A program made the position numbers and the translations under genes. Positions 51,720 through 60,197 of a stretch of DNA of 64,000 nt are shown here, in pieces. The notes beneath the pieces are model-generated. The model was not told where the DNA came from. It did no database searches and saw only the letters and a program-made list of their open reading frames with translations. Source of the stretch: Anaerolineae bacterium. GTDB taxonomy: Bacteria; Chloroflexota; Anaerolineae; Aggregatilineales; Phototrophicaceae. Each line of letters opens with the position of its first letter. Position 1 is the first letter of the stretch. The DNA lies in NCBI GenBank assembly GCA_022820665.1, contig JAJEFB010000036.1:162988-226987 (forward strand), in the 5' to 3' direction.

Positions 51720-52073
51720 ATGGATGAAAAGGCATCACAGGTAGCGACTGGCGTTTTCTTTATCGGACTGGGACTCTTGTTCCTGACGGGCTGGTGGTGG
51801 CCCGGCATCATGTTTGTTGTGGCAGCGTCCATGCTGGCGCGAGCCATGGCCGCCGGCGAGCGCCTCCAAGATGCGTCGGGCGCCTGGTGGCTGATCGGCA
51901 TCGGGGTCGTTTTCGGCGTGCCGGGCTTGATCGGCGATATCGCTAGCTCCTTTTGGAAAGTCTTCCCATTTATCATGGTCGGCATGGGCTTGTTTATGAT
52001 CTTTGGCGGCAAGTACCGCCCTTGCGTCGGCCAGGGAAAGCGCAAGAACGACGACGAGGTCCACCGCGTCTAG
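51720..52073 (+). CDS. Small membrane protein, 117 residues
   Basis: Three hydrophobic segments (VFFIGLGLLFLTGWWWPGIMFVVAAS, then WWLIGIGVVFGVPGLIG and FPFIMVGMGLFMIFGG) with a short charged loop and a basic C-terminal tail; the layout resembles DUF5668/LiaF-type small membrane proteins. GAGGAAAGC precedes ATG 51720. It lies 96 bases after the two-gene membrane unit and immediately before a tRNA promoter. Confidence 0.72.
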   Translation: MDEKASQVATGVFFIGLGLLFLTGWWWPGIMFVVAASMLARAMAAGERLQDASGAWWLIGIGVVFGVPGLIGDIASSFWKVFPFIMVGMGLFMIFGGKYRPCVGQGKRKNDDEVHRV

Positions 52074-52096
52074 CGCCTGCGTCTGGCTCGCCAACA

Positions 52097-52124
52097 TTGA
52101 CAAGGTCTCGGCTCTCGCTATACT
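52097..52124 (+). promoter_or_regulatory. Promoter of tRNA-Leu
   Basis: A perfect TTGACA (52097-52102) and TATACT (52119-52124) are 16 bases apart, with transcription expected about five bases before the tRNA. The promoter starts 23 bases after the stop of the small membrane protein. Confidence 0.75.
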
Positions 52125-52135
52125 TGTCGCAAGCC

Positions 52136-52218
52136 GGCGGGATGGTGGAATGGCAGACACGGGTGCCTTAAAAGCACCTGCCCGTATGGGCGTGAGGGTT
52201 CGAGCCCCTCTCCCGCTA
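52136..52218 (+). tRNA. tRNA-Leu (anticodon UAA)
   Basis: The acceptor stem is GGCGGGA against TCCCGCT with a G-T first pair and A as the discriminator base. The D-arm starts GTGGAATGGCAGACAC, the anticodon stem is GGTGC/GCACC with loop CTTAAAA (anticodon TAA), a long variable arm GCCCGTATGGGC follows, and the T-arm is GAGGGTTCGAGCCCCTC. The long variable arm and discriminator fit a class II leucine tRNA. The 3' CCA is not encoded. Confidence 0.95.
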
Positions 52219-52224
52219 CTCCCC

Positions 52225-53961
52225 TTAATGCTCCAATTGCAACTGATACAGCTTGGCGTATTGGCCCCGCCTGGCGATCAATTCCTCATGACTTCCCTCT
52301 TCGCTGATGCAACCGTCTTTCAAGACGACGATGCGGTCGGCATTGCGAACCGTCGACAGACGATGGGCGATAACGAGCGTCGTTCGGTTATGCGTCAGAC
52401 GTTCCAGCGATTCGCGAACGGCGCGTTCGCTTGCGTTGTCGAGCGCGCTGGTCGCTTCGTCCAGGATAATCACCGGCGGATCCTTGAGGAAAACGCGCGC
52501 GATGCTCAAGCGTTGCCGCTGCCCGGCCGATAGTTTGATGCCGCGCTGGCCGATATGACTTTGGTAGCCCTGTGGCAATGCCATGATGAAATCGTGCGCG
52601 TTGGCTTTTTTCGCGGCTGCCTCGATTTCATCCTGAGACGCTTCGCCATCGCCATAGCGGATGTTTTCGGCGACGCTGGCGGCAAAGAGATAGACGTCTT
52701 GCTGCACCACGCCGATATTTCGGCGCAGGCAAGACAAACTGATCTTGCGGATGTCGACCCCATCCAGGCAGATGCGCCCGAGATCCACATCGTAAAAGCG
52801 CGGGATGAGCGCGCTGAGCGTCGTCTTGCCAACGCCGGAGACGCCCACCAACGCCAAAAACTCGCCAACCCCGATACGCAACGACAGATTCTTCAGAACG
52901 TAGCCGATATCAGACTGATAGCGGAAGCTGACGTCCTGTAGTTCCAGCGCTCCCGAGATTTTCCGCAGTTCCAGCGCGTCGTCGCCGTCTACGATGGCTG
53001 GCTGCAATTCCAACAGATCCATGAAACGGCGGAAACCGGTGCTGCCTTCTTGGTACCAGCGCGCGAAATTGGTCAGCCGCTGGATCGGCTCGATCAAAAT
53101 GCCCACATAAAGCAGGAAGGTGATCAAGTCGGATAGATCGAGGGACGCCCCCAAAATGCCCACCGCGCCCGCGACCGCCACAACCACCGTCATCAGTTGC
53201 GTGAAAGCGCTCATCCCGCCGTAGAAGATGGCTTCGCTCTTGTATTCCAGGCGGCGGCTCTCTACAAAGCGCGCGTTTGCTCCGTCGAATTTGGCTTGTT
53301 CGCGGTCTTCATTGGCGAAGGACTGCACGACGCGGATGCCCGCCAGGCTATCCTCAACCTGGGCGTTGACCTCGGCAATGCGCTGTTTGCTGCGTAGCAG
53401 GGCGGCGTGCATCTTGCGGTTGAGGAAAAAGGCGAAAAGCAGCATCAGCGGCAGGAACAAGAAGATGATCAAGCTCAGTTGTGGATTGATGCTCATCGTG
53501 ATGAGAAAAGCGCCGCCGAACTTCAAGACGCCGATGAAAATATCTTCCGGTCCATGATGGAAGAGTTCGGACAGCGCGAACAAGTCGCTGGTGATGCGCG
53601 ACATGAGCTGCCCGGTCTGTTCTTCGTCATAGAAGCTGAAAGACAGCTTCTGGTAATGCGCGAACAACTCGCGGCGCATATCGCTTTCCATCATCGCGCC
53701 CATCATATGTCCCTGATAATCGATAAACAAATTGCACAAGGCATGGACCGCCACCAGCGCCAACATAATCCCGCCCATGATGGCTAAATCCGCCAGCGGC
53801 TGAGCAGAACCGCCCGGCAAGAGCGTGCCCGTGATGAAGCGCACGCAGAGCGGCAGGACCAGCGTGATGGCTGATGCCACAAAGGCGCAAAACAGATCAA
53901 TGGCGAGCAAGCCCAGATAAGGTCGATAAAAAGAAAGAAATTTTCTGCCGCGGCTTTTCAC
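52225..53961 (-). CDS. ABC exporter, fused permease and ATPase (MsbA/MdlB-like)
   Basis: A 578-residue half-transporter. Six transmembrane helices occupy about residues 15-310; the ATPase domain follows with Walker A LVGVSGVGKTTLSAL (about 368-382), the Q-loop segment VVQQDVYLFAASVAENIRYG, the signature LSAGQRQRLSIARVFL, Walker B PPVIILDEATSALD and the H-loop in VIAHRLSTVRNADRI. Homodimers of this type export lipids or drugs. The signature starts with LSAGQ rather than LSGGQ. It ends 6 bases from the convergent tRNA-Leu gene. Confidence 0.95.
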   Translation of the reverse strand: MKSRGRKFLSFYRPYLGLLAIDLFCAFVASAITLVLPLCVRFITGTLLPGGSAQPLADLAIMGGIMLALVAVHALCNLFIDYQGHMMGAMMESDMRRELFAHYQKLSFSFYDEEQTGQLMSRITSDLFALSELFHHGPEDIFIGVLKFGGAFLITMSINPQLSLIIFLFLPLMLLFAFFLNRKMHAALLRSKQRIAEVNAQVEDSLAGIRVVQSFANEDREQAKFDGANARFVESRRLEYKSEAIFYGGMSAFTQLMTVVVAVAGAVGILGASLDLSDLITFLLYVGILIEPIQRLTNFARWYQEGSTGFRRFMDLLELQPAIVDGDDALELRKISGALELQDVSFRYQSDIGYVLKNLSLRIGVGEFLALVGVSGVGKTTLSALIPRFYDVDLGRICLDGVDIRKISLSCLRRNIGVVQQDVYLFAASVAENIRYGDGEASQDEIEAAAKKANAHDFIMALPQGYQSHIGQRGIKLSAGQRQRLSIARVFLKDPPVIILDEATSALDNASERAVRESLERLTHNRTTLVIAHRLSTVRNADRIVVLKDGCISEEGSHEELIARRGQYAKLYQLQLEH

Positions 53962-54196
53962 AACTTCGCTCCTTGGGACGGCGGATGGTCCGGAATGGAA
54001 GGATTATAACAGGTCAGAGGAGACCAAGACAGTCGCGTTAATCTAGGCGCATTTCAATATTTTGGCAGAATGACATAAATTGCATGCGAATGAAGAGTTG
54101 CCCTTGCGTTGCGCTTATCCCAAAATAAAGGAGACAATGTAGACCCACGCGCTGCACAGCAGCCGCCCACGCAATATACCTTGCGTCCCGCGGCGC

Positions 54197-54292
54197 TTAG
54201 CTCCCCCTCCCTCTTTATGGGGGAGGGGGCCGGGGGGTGGGGGTCCGCCGCTCGCAACGTAAACAGGGGCGACCTATCAGGTCGCCCGAAAA
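54197..54292. repeat. G-run palindrome and GGGCGACC hairpin
   Basis: CTCCCCCTCCCTC (54201-54213) faces GGGGGAGGGGGCC (54219-54231), a degenerate family 2 copy with centre TTTAT instead of ATTGCAAT. It is followed by a perfect hairpin GGGCGACC-TATCA-GGTCGCCC (54267-54287), the same core type as in element A. This is in the 436-base gap before the nuclease lipoprotein, which otherwise shows no gene. Confidence 0.65.
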
Positions 54293-54397
54293 CAACTGCA
54301 AACTTGATGCGCACCGTTAATCTTTGCCTGCGGACATACAAAGAAACATATGCTATAAATGGATTTCACTACATCACTATGTGGACAGAAAATTATA

Positions 54398-55027
54398 ATG
54401 ATAAAAACACAGTTGCTCCTGCTATTGGCCGCATTTTCTTTAGCTTCCTGCCAGGCGATGGTCGATCGTATGGCGGAGGACATTGCCGACCAAGTGAGCG
54501 AGCAAGTTGTCGAACAAGTCAACACGGCTGTCGCCGTACAAGTCGCCACGGCTGTCGCGGAGTTGTCCGTCGCCGCAGACGCCTCTGTTGCCGAGCCTGT
54601 GGGAGATGACAGCGCGGAAGAGGAAATCGCCCAAGTCACCCGGGTAATCGACGGCGATACCATTGATGTGCTGATAGATGGCAAAACCGCGCGCATCCGT
54701 TATGTGCAGATCAATACGCCCGAGCGGGACGAACCCTGCTTCCGCGAGTCGACGCAGGCGAATGCCGAGTTGGTCTCCGGCAAGACTGTGCGGCTCGTGC
54801 CAGGCAATAGATTGATCGATCCCTTCGACCGCCTGCTGCGCTATGTCTATGTCGGCGATATCATGGTCGAGCGCGTCCTGGTCGAGGGGGGATACGCTGA
54901 AGTGGTGCTCTACCCGCCCAACGACGCGCACTACGAAGAATTTGTGCGGCTGGAGGCTGAAGCGGCGGCGGCCGGGCGCGGCTGCCACCCCACCGGCATC
55001 TTCGACGACGGCTCGACTACCCGCTAG
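54398..55027 (+). CDS. Thermonuclease-like (SNase) lipoprotein
   Basis: A 209-residue exported lipoprotein. The signal sequence MIKTQLLLLLAAFSLASC ends in a lipobox (LASC, acylated Cys18). A helical segment rich in Val/Asp/Gln (residues 20-60) precedes an SNase domain: TRVIDGDTIDVLIDGKTARIRYVQINTPE, with the arginine-containing RYVQI and DxxTPE-like active-site part, and FDRLLRYVYVGDIMVERVLVEGGYAEV. It would cut nucleic acid outside the membrane. The frame is open back to 54359; ATG 54398 is chosen by the lipobox. Two cysteines in the domain (ECFRE, GRGCHPT) may form a disulfide. Confidence 0.9.
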   Translation: MIKTQLLLLLAAFSLASCQAMVDRMAEDIADQVSEQVVEQVNTAVAVQVATAVAELSVAADASVAEPVGDDSAEEEIAQVTRVIDGDTIDVLIDGKTARIRYVQINTPERDEPCFRESTQANAELVSGKTVRLVPGNRLIDPFDRLLRYVYVGDIMVERVLVEGGYAEVVLYPPNDAHYEEFVRLEAEAAAAGRGCHPTGIFDDGSTTR

Positions 55028-55111
55028 CCGCGCGCTCATGGAGAGTAGTGAATTCTAAGAATATTTCAATATCTCCACCACAAAAACACAAAGCTTTTTT
55101 CTTTAATTCTC

Positions 55112-55244
55112 AGTAGTTCCAAGTAAGTAATGCAAAAAATAAGGACCCTGTACGGGCGAGCCGGCGGCTCGCCCTCAAAATAAACATAAGATGTGGATGG
55201 TGCTGAAGTGCGGCATTTTCTCTCATGACTTACTTGCGCTTACT
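55112..55244. repeat. Foldback repeat element D
   Basis: AGTAGTTCCAAGTAAGTAATG-type left arm (starting at 55112) and right arm CATGACTTACTTGCGCTTAC (55224-55243) are inverted. The centre contains TGTACGGGCGAGCC and GGCTCGCCC, a short hairpin of the GGGCG core type. It has the same layout as elements A to C with a different centre. Confidence 0.75.
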
Positions 55245-55396
55245 TCTGTGCGTTCAGTTATACCAAGTCATCAGCGAGCGACCAGATTGGCGCTGTTGGA
55301 AAAATAGGATTTCGTCTTAAAGATTGGGCTCTTCTGAACTGTTTACACCCCTCCTCAACGCATCCGAAGTAGAAAGGGGCGCAAAGCGCGAGCAAG

Positions 55397-55461
55397 TCTC
55401 CCCCATTGCAATGGGGGAGATTTAGAGGGGGTTAAATTTGCATGACTTACTTGCACTTGCT
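55397..55461. repeat. Family 2 palindrome adjoining a solo right arm
   Basis: A perfect palindrome with core ATTGCAAT and arms TCTCCCCC / GGGGGAGA spans 55397-55420; the right arm CATGACTTACTTGCACTTGC of the foldback family follows at 55441-55460. The matching left arm is not clear, so this is a partial copy or a decayed element. Confidence 0.7.
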
Positions 55462-55477
55462 TCTGCGCCTCTTTTTT

Positions 55478-55514
55478 AATAAACCGCGTCGCTCATGCGA
55501 CGAGAAGGTTTATT
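55478..55514. terminator. Possible bidirectional terminator hairpin
   Basis: AATAAACC (55478-55485) pairs with GGTTTATT (55507-55514), enclosing GTCGC-TCAT-GCGAC (55488-55501). A T-run precedes it and ATTTTG follows. It may end transcription from the nuclease gene on one side or from the other strand. Confidence 0.45.
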
Positions 55515-55711
55515 ATTTTGTGTGAGCGCGACATTCCTGGGACCTTTTCGCTGCCGCCGAGCGGCTGTGGTGAACCCCCTGCATTAAACTCGGAAAAAGA
55601 CGATATCCACAGTTTTCACCGCTCTACGCTCATGCCTGAACTGCGATTCTCGCCCAGATTGTGCTAAAGTAACCCCGCTGAATGACCAGGAGCGGGAAAG
55701 CAAGACCTCAC

Positions 55712-56278
55712 ATGGCGGTGAAAAAGCTGCTCTATTTTCTGGGCGACGAGGCGCGGCTGCGCGCGCTATCCAAGCCGGTGCCCCACGTCAAGAACAAGAA
55801 GCTCCGACAACTGATTCAGGACTTGAAAGACACGCTCGACAGCCAGCCCGGCGCCGCCATCGCCGCCCCGCAAATCGGCGCGCTCAAGCGCGTGACGGTC
55901 GTCAAGTTCGGCCAGAACGAAGACGAGGACGAGCAACCCATGCTCACCTTAATCAATCCACAGATCCTGGCTGCCGGCGAGGATGAGCCCGGCTTCGACG
56001 GCTGCCTGAGCATCCCCAATATCTATAGCTGGGATACCCCGCGACCGGCCTGGATCGAATTCAAGGCGCTGGGCGAAGATGGCTGCGAAATCACGCGCCG
56101 CGTCGAGGGTATGGACGCGCGTATGCTGCATCACGAGATCGATCATCTCGACGGTATCCTCTTCATCGACCGACTGCGCGATCCGGACGAACTCTACACG
56201 CCGGTCGAAGGCGCGAACGGCAAAACAAAAATGGTCCGGCTGAAAGATCTGCCTCATTTGACAAAAGTGAATCGCTAG
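55712..56278 (+). CDS. def: Peptide deformylase
   Basis: A 188-residue metalloenzyme that removes the formyl group from new proteins. Motif I is GAAIAAPQIG, motif II is DGCLSIPNIYSW (Asp replacing the usual Glu before Gly-Cys-Leu-Ser) and motif III is LHHEIDHLDGILF, giving the Cys and two His metal ligands. The frame opens at ATG 55682, but the core fold starts at MAVKKLLYF, so ATG 55712 is preferred; the upstream start would add ten residues. A DinB gene follows 11 bases later. Confidence 0.94.
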   Translation: MAVKKLLYFLGDEARLRALSKPVPHVKNKKLRQLIQDLKDTLDSQPGAAIAAPQIGALKRVTVVKFGQNEDEDEQPMLTLINPQILAAGEDEPGFDGCLSIPNIYSWDTPRPAWIEFKALGEDGCEITRRVEGMDARMLHHEIDHLDGILFIDRLRDPDELYTPVEGANGKTKMVRLKDLPHLTKVNR

Positions 56279-56289
56279 GTGGCGGGATC

Positions 56290-56796
56290 ATGGCGACGCG
56301 CATAAGCACTGAAGCCACGCCCGAGAACATCGCCATCGCGCTCGACATGCTCGCCAGCGTACCGGATCAACTGGCGGAATTAGGGGAGCGCTTGTCCCCG
56401 GAGAAACTGGAACAGCCAATTGCCGCGGGCGAGCGCAGCCCGCGGCGGGTCCTGGTACATATCCTAAATTGCGAGGCTCGCGCCGCCGACGCCATCTACT
56501 CCGCGCTGCTGCTGCGCGCGCCCCTCGTTCCGCGCATTCACCCGGAACGCCATTGGGGCAAGTTGCTGCGATATGAGCAGTTTGACTACGATGATTTGCT
56601 GGGCTATTTCAAGTTTCGCCGCCAAGTTTTGCTAGGCGTCTTGCAAGGCTTGAGCGAGAAGCGATGGGCGCGGGACATCCGACAGCAAGGCAAGCAGCGC
56701 CGGGAAACGGTCTATCTCCTGGCGCGTGGCACGGCGCTGCACGAGACCGAACACATCCAGGACATCAAGCGCAAATTGGCGCTAGCGCCAGATTGA
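56290..56796 (+). CDS. DinB/YfiT-like four-helix protein
   Basis: A 168-residue protein of the DinB superfamily: LDMLASVPDQLAELGERLSPEKLEQPIAAGERSPRRVLVHILNCEARAADAIYS gives the first two helices with a His metal position (VHILNCE), and a later LHETEHIQDIKRKLAL supplies the HxxxH at the C-terminus. Relatives are mycothiol- or bacillithiol-dependent metal enzymes or of unknown role. It is likely co-transcribed with def. Its last 15 bases overlap the end of the convergent GH32 gene. Confidence 0.85.
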   Translation: MATRISTEATPENIAIALDMLASVPDQLAELGERLSPEKLEQPIAAGERSPRRVLVHILNCEARAADAIYSALLLRAPLVPRIHPERHWGKLLRYEQFDYDDLLGYFKFRRQVLLGVLQGLSEKRWARDIRQQGKQRRETVYLLARGTALHETEHIQDIKRKLALAPD

Positions 56797-58191
56797 TGCC
56801 ATCTCCCAAATGTCAAGCGCCCGCAGCGCCGGCGGCGCAACGATCCGCACGCCTTGGTTTTCCGCGCTCGACGGGTAGATGCGGCTTGTGACGCGCGACC
56901 GTCCGTCCGCGATGACCTCCAGGACCGATCCGTCGAGCAGAATCCGCAGGTGAAGCATATCCCCGGCATCGGGGCGATGCGTCAGACCTTGCGGCGCGCT
57001 CTCGATTTCGCTGTCGTCCCGGCCATAGCGCCGGTTGATGCGCAGCGTCCCCGTCTCTCGCTCATAAACGATCTCCACTTTTTCCTCGCCATCCGGCGCG
57101 ACCGCGAACTCTATGCCGCAAGTACCGGCTGCCGAAACATCGAATTCAGCTTCGATATCCAATGCAAGACCGCGAACGGACAGATCCCCTGCGGCGACAT
57201 CTGCGGCAGCGAAGCGATGGCGCGTGCCGCGCAGCTTTTCTATTTCAGGAACTGGTTGGCTGATGAGACGATTATGCGCATCCAGGCTCAAGACCCGCGG
57301 GATAGCCTGAACGCCGCTCCAGCCGGCGGCTCGCTGTTGATCCACGCTGCGCCCTTCGCGGATCCAGGAATAGATGAGCGGGCGCCCGCTCTCGTCGGTG
57401 TGCATCAGCGAGGCGTAGCTGTAACCGGTATCGTAAACGCCCTCGCTCTCGGGAACGAAACGCCCCGCTTCCAGCCGGCCAACCAAGTAGATCGTATTGC
57501 TCGGCGCTTGATCCCACTGTACCGAGATGATCAAAGCCCACTTCTCCCCCAGCCGGAAGAAATTGGCGCATTCGAAGTTGCGGCCCTGGCGCGCCCTTTC
57601 GCCGACATAGAGCGGATGCAAGTATTCCCAATCGATCAGGTCAGCCGAGCGATAAAGCAAGACGGCTCCGCCAACGCCCGCGATATGCGACGACACCGTC
57701 ATGTGCCAACTGCCGCCTTCCCGCCAGACGAAGGGATCGCGGAAGTCCCGCGTCTGGCTTAGGTGCGCGGGCACCTCGCCGACAACCGGATTGCGCGGAT
57801 GCTTTTGCCACTCGGTCAGATCGTCGTTGCCCAGCGCCAGGCACTGCGTCTGCACCGTATAGTCATCGTTGACGCCCGTGTAGACGGCCACCGGCGTACC
57901 GTCGTTGTCCACCATGCAGCCGGAAAAGATGCCGCCTTGATCGGGCGAATCCGGCGTGGGCGCGATGGCGAGGGGCAGCTCCCGCCAGTGGACCAGGTCA
58001 TCGCTGACAGCGTGACCCCAGTGCATATTGGCGTGCCAGGCGCCGTCGGGATTGTATTGGTAAAAGAGATGATAGCGCCCCTTCCATTGAATGACGCCGT
58101 TGGGGTCGTTCATCCAGTTGGCTGCGGGCAGGAAGTGGTAGCTGGGGCGGTGGAAGTCATCCGGGTGATTAAGAGCTTCGTTTTGAACCAT
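56782..58191 (-). CDS. Glycoside hydrolase family 32 (sucrose/fructan beta-fructosidase)
   Basis: A 469-residue enzyme cleaving beta-fructosidic bonds of sucrose or fructans. The five-bladed propeller carries the nucleophile Asp29 in NWMNDPNGVIQ, transition-state Asp in FRDPFVW (about residue 153) and acid/base Glu in NFECANFF (about residue 208); a C-terminal beta-sandwich begins near residue 320. No signal peptide is present, so it is cytosolic and fits sucrose-6-phosphate hydrolase or an oligofructoside hydrolase. No PTS or sucrose regulator adjoins, making an imported oligosaccharide more likely. Confidence 0.95.
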   Translation of the reverse strand: MVQNEALNHPDDFHRPSYHFLPAANWMNDPNGVIQWKGRYHLFYQYNPDGAWHANMHWGHAVSDDLVHWRELPLAIAPTPDSPDQGGIFSGCMVDNDGTPVAVYTGVNDDYTVQTQCLALGNDDLTEWQKHPRNPVVGEVPAHLSQTRDFRDPFVWREGGSWHMTVSSHIAGVGGAVLLYRSADLIDWEYLHPLYVGERARQGRNFECANFFRLGEKWALIISVQWDQAPSNTIYLVGRLEAGRFVPESEGVYDTGYSYASLMHTDESGRPLIYSWIREGRSVDQQRAAGWSGVQAIPRVLSLDAHNRLISQPVPEIEKLRGTRHRFAAADVAAGDLSVRGLALDIEAEFDVSAAGTCGIEFAVAPDGEEKVEIVYERETGTLRINRRYGRDDSEIESAPQGLTHRPDAGDMLHLRILLDGSVLEVIADGRSRVTSRIYPSSAENQGVRIVAPPALRALDIWEMASIWR

Positions 58192-58341
58192 GGAGTTTTC
58201 GTCTCATCATAAGTTTGGTAAATACACCACTAACAATAACAAATGACGGCGTAGATTGCAGGCATTGGAGAAGGGCATCTGGAAGTGCAGAAGATGCTGA
58301 CTGGCCAGCTGGCGGGGCGGGGATCGTTGCTAGGAATTAGA

Positions 58342-58953
58342 TTAGATACTCTCGTATTCTTCTGGCAACGCTACACGACTGCTGAAGTTGTAGAAGCGTT
58401 GACTTAGGTGATCGCGATATGGACTTTGCAGGATTGACCTTCGGAATGTATGACTTAGCTCAATGCGACGATATACCTCGGCCGTCGGCATACTAAAATA
58501 GCGTTTAAAGTCTATGCCAAGTTCTGACAATCCGCAGTTGCGAGCGTCAAATTCAGCGGGAATTTCTTGAATGAAATGATAGCGAAACGCATCATTGTTT
58601 TTGAAGTTGCCTTCAAACGTTCTGCTCTTGAAGAGGTTTCGATATAATTCGCTCTTCCTAAACTTATCGATATCTTCTGCTTGGCAGAAGAGCACACTCG
58701 GTAAATCATGACGTAGATTGCCTCTATTGTGAAACTTGTAATTGAAGTGCTGTTCTAAATCGCAGTCTTGCGAAACTACGATCGCGTATGGGTGGACAAT
58801 TGGTGTGGCATTGTACACGTCGTCAACATTTGTATTCGATATGTCCTCTAAATTGATCTGTAATTCGACCAGGTTGCTAAGAATCTCTCCCTGCCTCAGC
58901 GCACTGTCGATGCCAATGGGAGAAGGCGAGAACATCTTCGCTGGATTGCCCAA
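58342..58953 (-). CDS. Hypothetical protein with SQDCDL motif, third gene of an AT-rich cassette
   Basis: A 203-residue protein. The start is probably TTG 58953, preceded by GGCGGAG at seven bases; an in-frame ATG is at 58935. The motif PYAIVVSQDCDLEQHFNYKF (about residues 56-75) has a Cys in a hydrophobic strand-turn. The C-terminal half reads FQEIPAEFDARNC-like and HTFRRSILQSPYRDHLSQRFYNFSSRVALP. I recall short VSQDCDL motifs in poorly known proteins of accessory loci but cannot name a family. It lies 15 bases after the small middle gene, as the last gene of an operon with 58969 and 59210. Confidence 0.7.
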   Translation of the reverse strand: MGNPAKMFSPSPIGIDSALRQGEILSNLVELQINLEDISNTNVDDVYNATPIVHPYAIVVSQDCDLEQHFNYKFHNRGNLRHDLPSVLFCQAEDIDKFRKSELYRNLFKSRTFEGNFKNNDAFRYHFIQEIPAEFDARNCGLSELGIDFKRYFSMPTAEVYRRIELSHTFRRSILQSPYRDHLSQRFYNFSSRVALPEEYESI

Positions 58954-58968
58954 GATACTTCTCCGCCA

Positions 58969-59319
58969 TTACTCTTCGTCAAGAGGCAAATAAAATGGCG
59001 GACGAATTCTAACCTCGTTAACTTTGACTGTTAACGTTGGCGTCTTGACATCTGGTTTCTGCAAAGAATCATAGTCCGCCAATTCCTTATAGAACCGTAT
59101 CTTGTATTCCATTTCTTGCTTGATATCTTCCAGAGCTTCTTCTGGCAGCGAGAACAATGCTAATTCACATATCGACAGCCGCTCTCGAAGCGAGTAGTTT
59201 CTGCGAGAATTAGTGGTCTGTAGGTTTTGGTACCATCGCGTTATGTAATTTTGGGGTGAGGCACCGTCGGAAGAGGCTTCGGTTGAATGAATTGAAAACG
59301 TCAACTCTCTTGCTGACAT
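58969..59319 (-). CDS. Small hypothetical protein, second gene of the AT-rich cassette
   Basis: A 116-residue protein. Its ATG (59319) lies 110 bases inside the end of the upstream TIGR04255-like gene, in another frame, and its stop is 15 bases before the third gene. The middle part is helical (NYSLRERLSICELALFSLPEEALEDIKQEMEYKIRFYKELADY) and the C-terminus is basic and proline-rich (VKVNEVRIRPPFYLPLDEE). No family recognised. The long overlap could instead reflect a later start not visible in standard codons; no in-frame ATG, GTG or TTG after the overlap appeared suitable. Confidence 0.65.
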   Translation of the reverse strand: MSARELTFSIHSTEASSDGASPQNYITRWYQNLQTTNSRRNYSLRERLSICELALFSLPEEALEDIKQEMEYKIRFYKELADYDSLQKPDVKTPTLTVKVNEVRIRPPFYLPLDEE

Positions 59320-60022
59320 CGTTGAACTCCGTTTCTACACTATCCTTGGTAAAGAAATCATGGTCTAACAAAAACATTACATTTGCAGGATCCCCCGATT
59401 TCTCGGTAACAAGTCCATATTTTGCGCGGACCACTTCTTGTGGATTCTCAAGTTGAATCAGGTATGACCCACTATGCTCGTGTACGTTTTCAACGGATGC
59501 GCGTGCAGCCAATGGTCCGAGGACAAAGGCTGACAAAAGCGAACTCCATGGCTGATCTTCGAGGTCAAGCGCTTGTCTGTCTACAACATTTTGATAACGT
59601 AATCCTATTCGTGTAAACGTATTGATCTGATAGGCTTTGCATAAGGATGCAACGACTAGATCCAAGTTGTGTCGAAAGTCTTCCCACTTAATATACCGTC
59701 TGGTTTCAAGCGCGACGAATCCGTTCCCCAAGCTGACGGTCCACATATTGTCTCGACTTCTAAATTCAAACCGGCGATTTATTCTAGTTGAGAGCAAATT
59801 GAGCAGTTCAGTTGGAAAGTGTTCAGATACATCTTCGGGGACCGAAAGGTCCGTCCCGTCCACAACTTCTCGAGCGATAGGAAAGTGTGTGCGAATCAAC
59901 TGTTGGAATTCCGCGGGCATCGCGACATCTATGCTAAGTTCAAGAGAAAACCGAAGTTGGCAGATTACTAGAACCAGGGGGTTCTTTTCGTAGATGACAC
60001 GATCAGCCGGTGGAAATAGCAT
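59210..60022 (-). CDS. TIGR04255-family-like protein, first gene of the AT-rich cassette
   Basis: A 270-residue protein. The N-terminal YEKNPLVLVICQLRFSLELSID, the ISRRF-like RINRRFEFRSRDNMWTVSLGNGFVALETRRYIKWEDF, and FTRIGLRYQNVVDRQ all match TIGR04255, a sporadic bacterial family of unknown function; the C-terminal FNSFNRSLFRRCLTPKLHNAM also follows the family pattern, supporting this frame to its stop. The sequence is visibly AT-richer than the GH32 and ADP-ribosylglycohydrolase genes beside it, suggesting horizontal transfer. Two further genes overlap or closely follow on the same strand. Confidence 0.8.
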   Translation of the reverse strand: MLFPPADRVIYEKNPLVLVICQLRFSLELSIDVAMPAEFQQLIRTHFPIAREVVDGTDLSVPEDVSEHFPTELLNLLSTRINRRFEFRSRDNMWTVSLGNGFVALETRRYIKWEDFRHNLDLVVASLCKAYQINTFTRIGLRYQNVVDRQALDLEDQPWSSLLSAFVLGPLAARASVENVHEHSGSYLIQLENPQEVVRAKYGLVTEKSGDPANVMFLLDHDFFTKDSVETEFNDVSKRVDVFNSFNRSLFRRCLTPKLHNAMVPKPTDH

Positions 60023-60197
60023 CGCAGATTCTGCCGCCTCTAAGCAATATTCACCCAGAATATACTACAATCATTATAAGATGTATGCAAAAGTAGTCGG
60101 TTTTTCTCCTGATTCTGTCATTAATGAGTGATTCCTACCTCACAAACGTACCAGCCTGTATTCCCCCCACAACTCTCCGCAGGAAACACCAACATCA

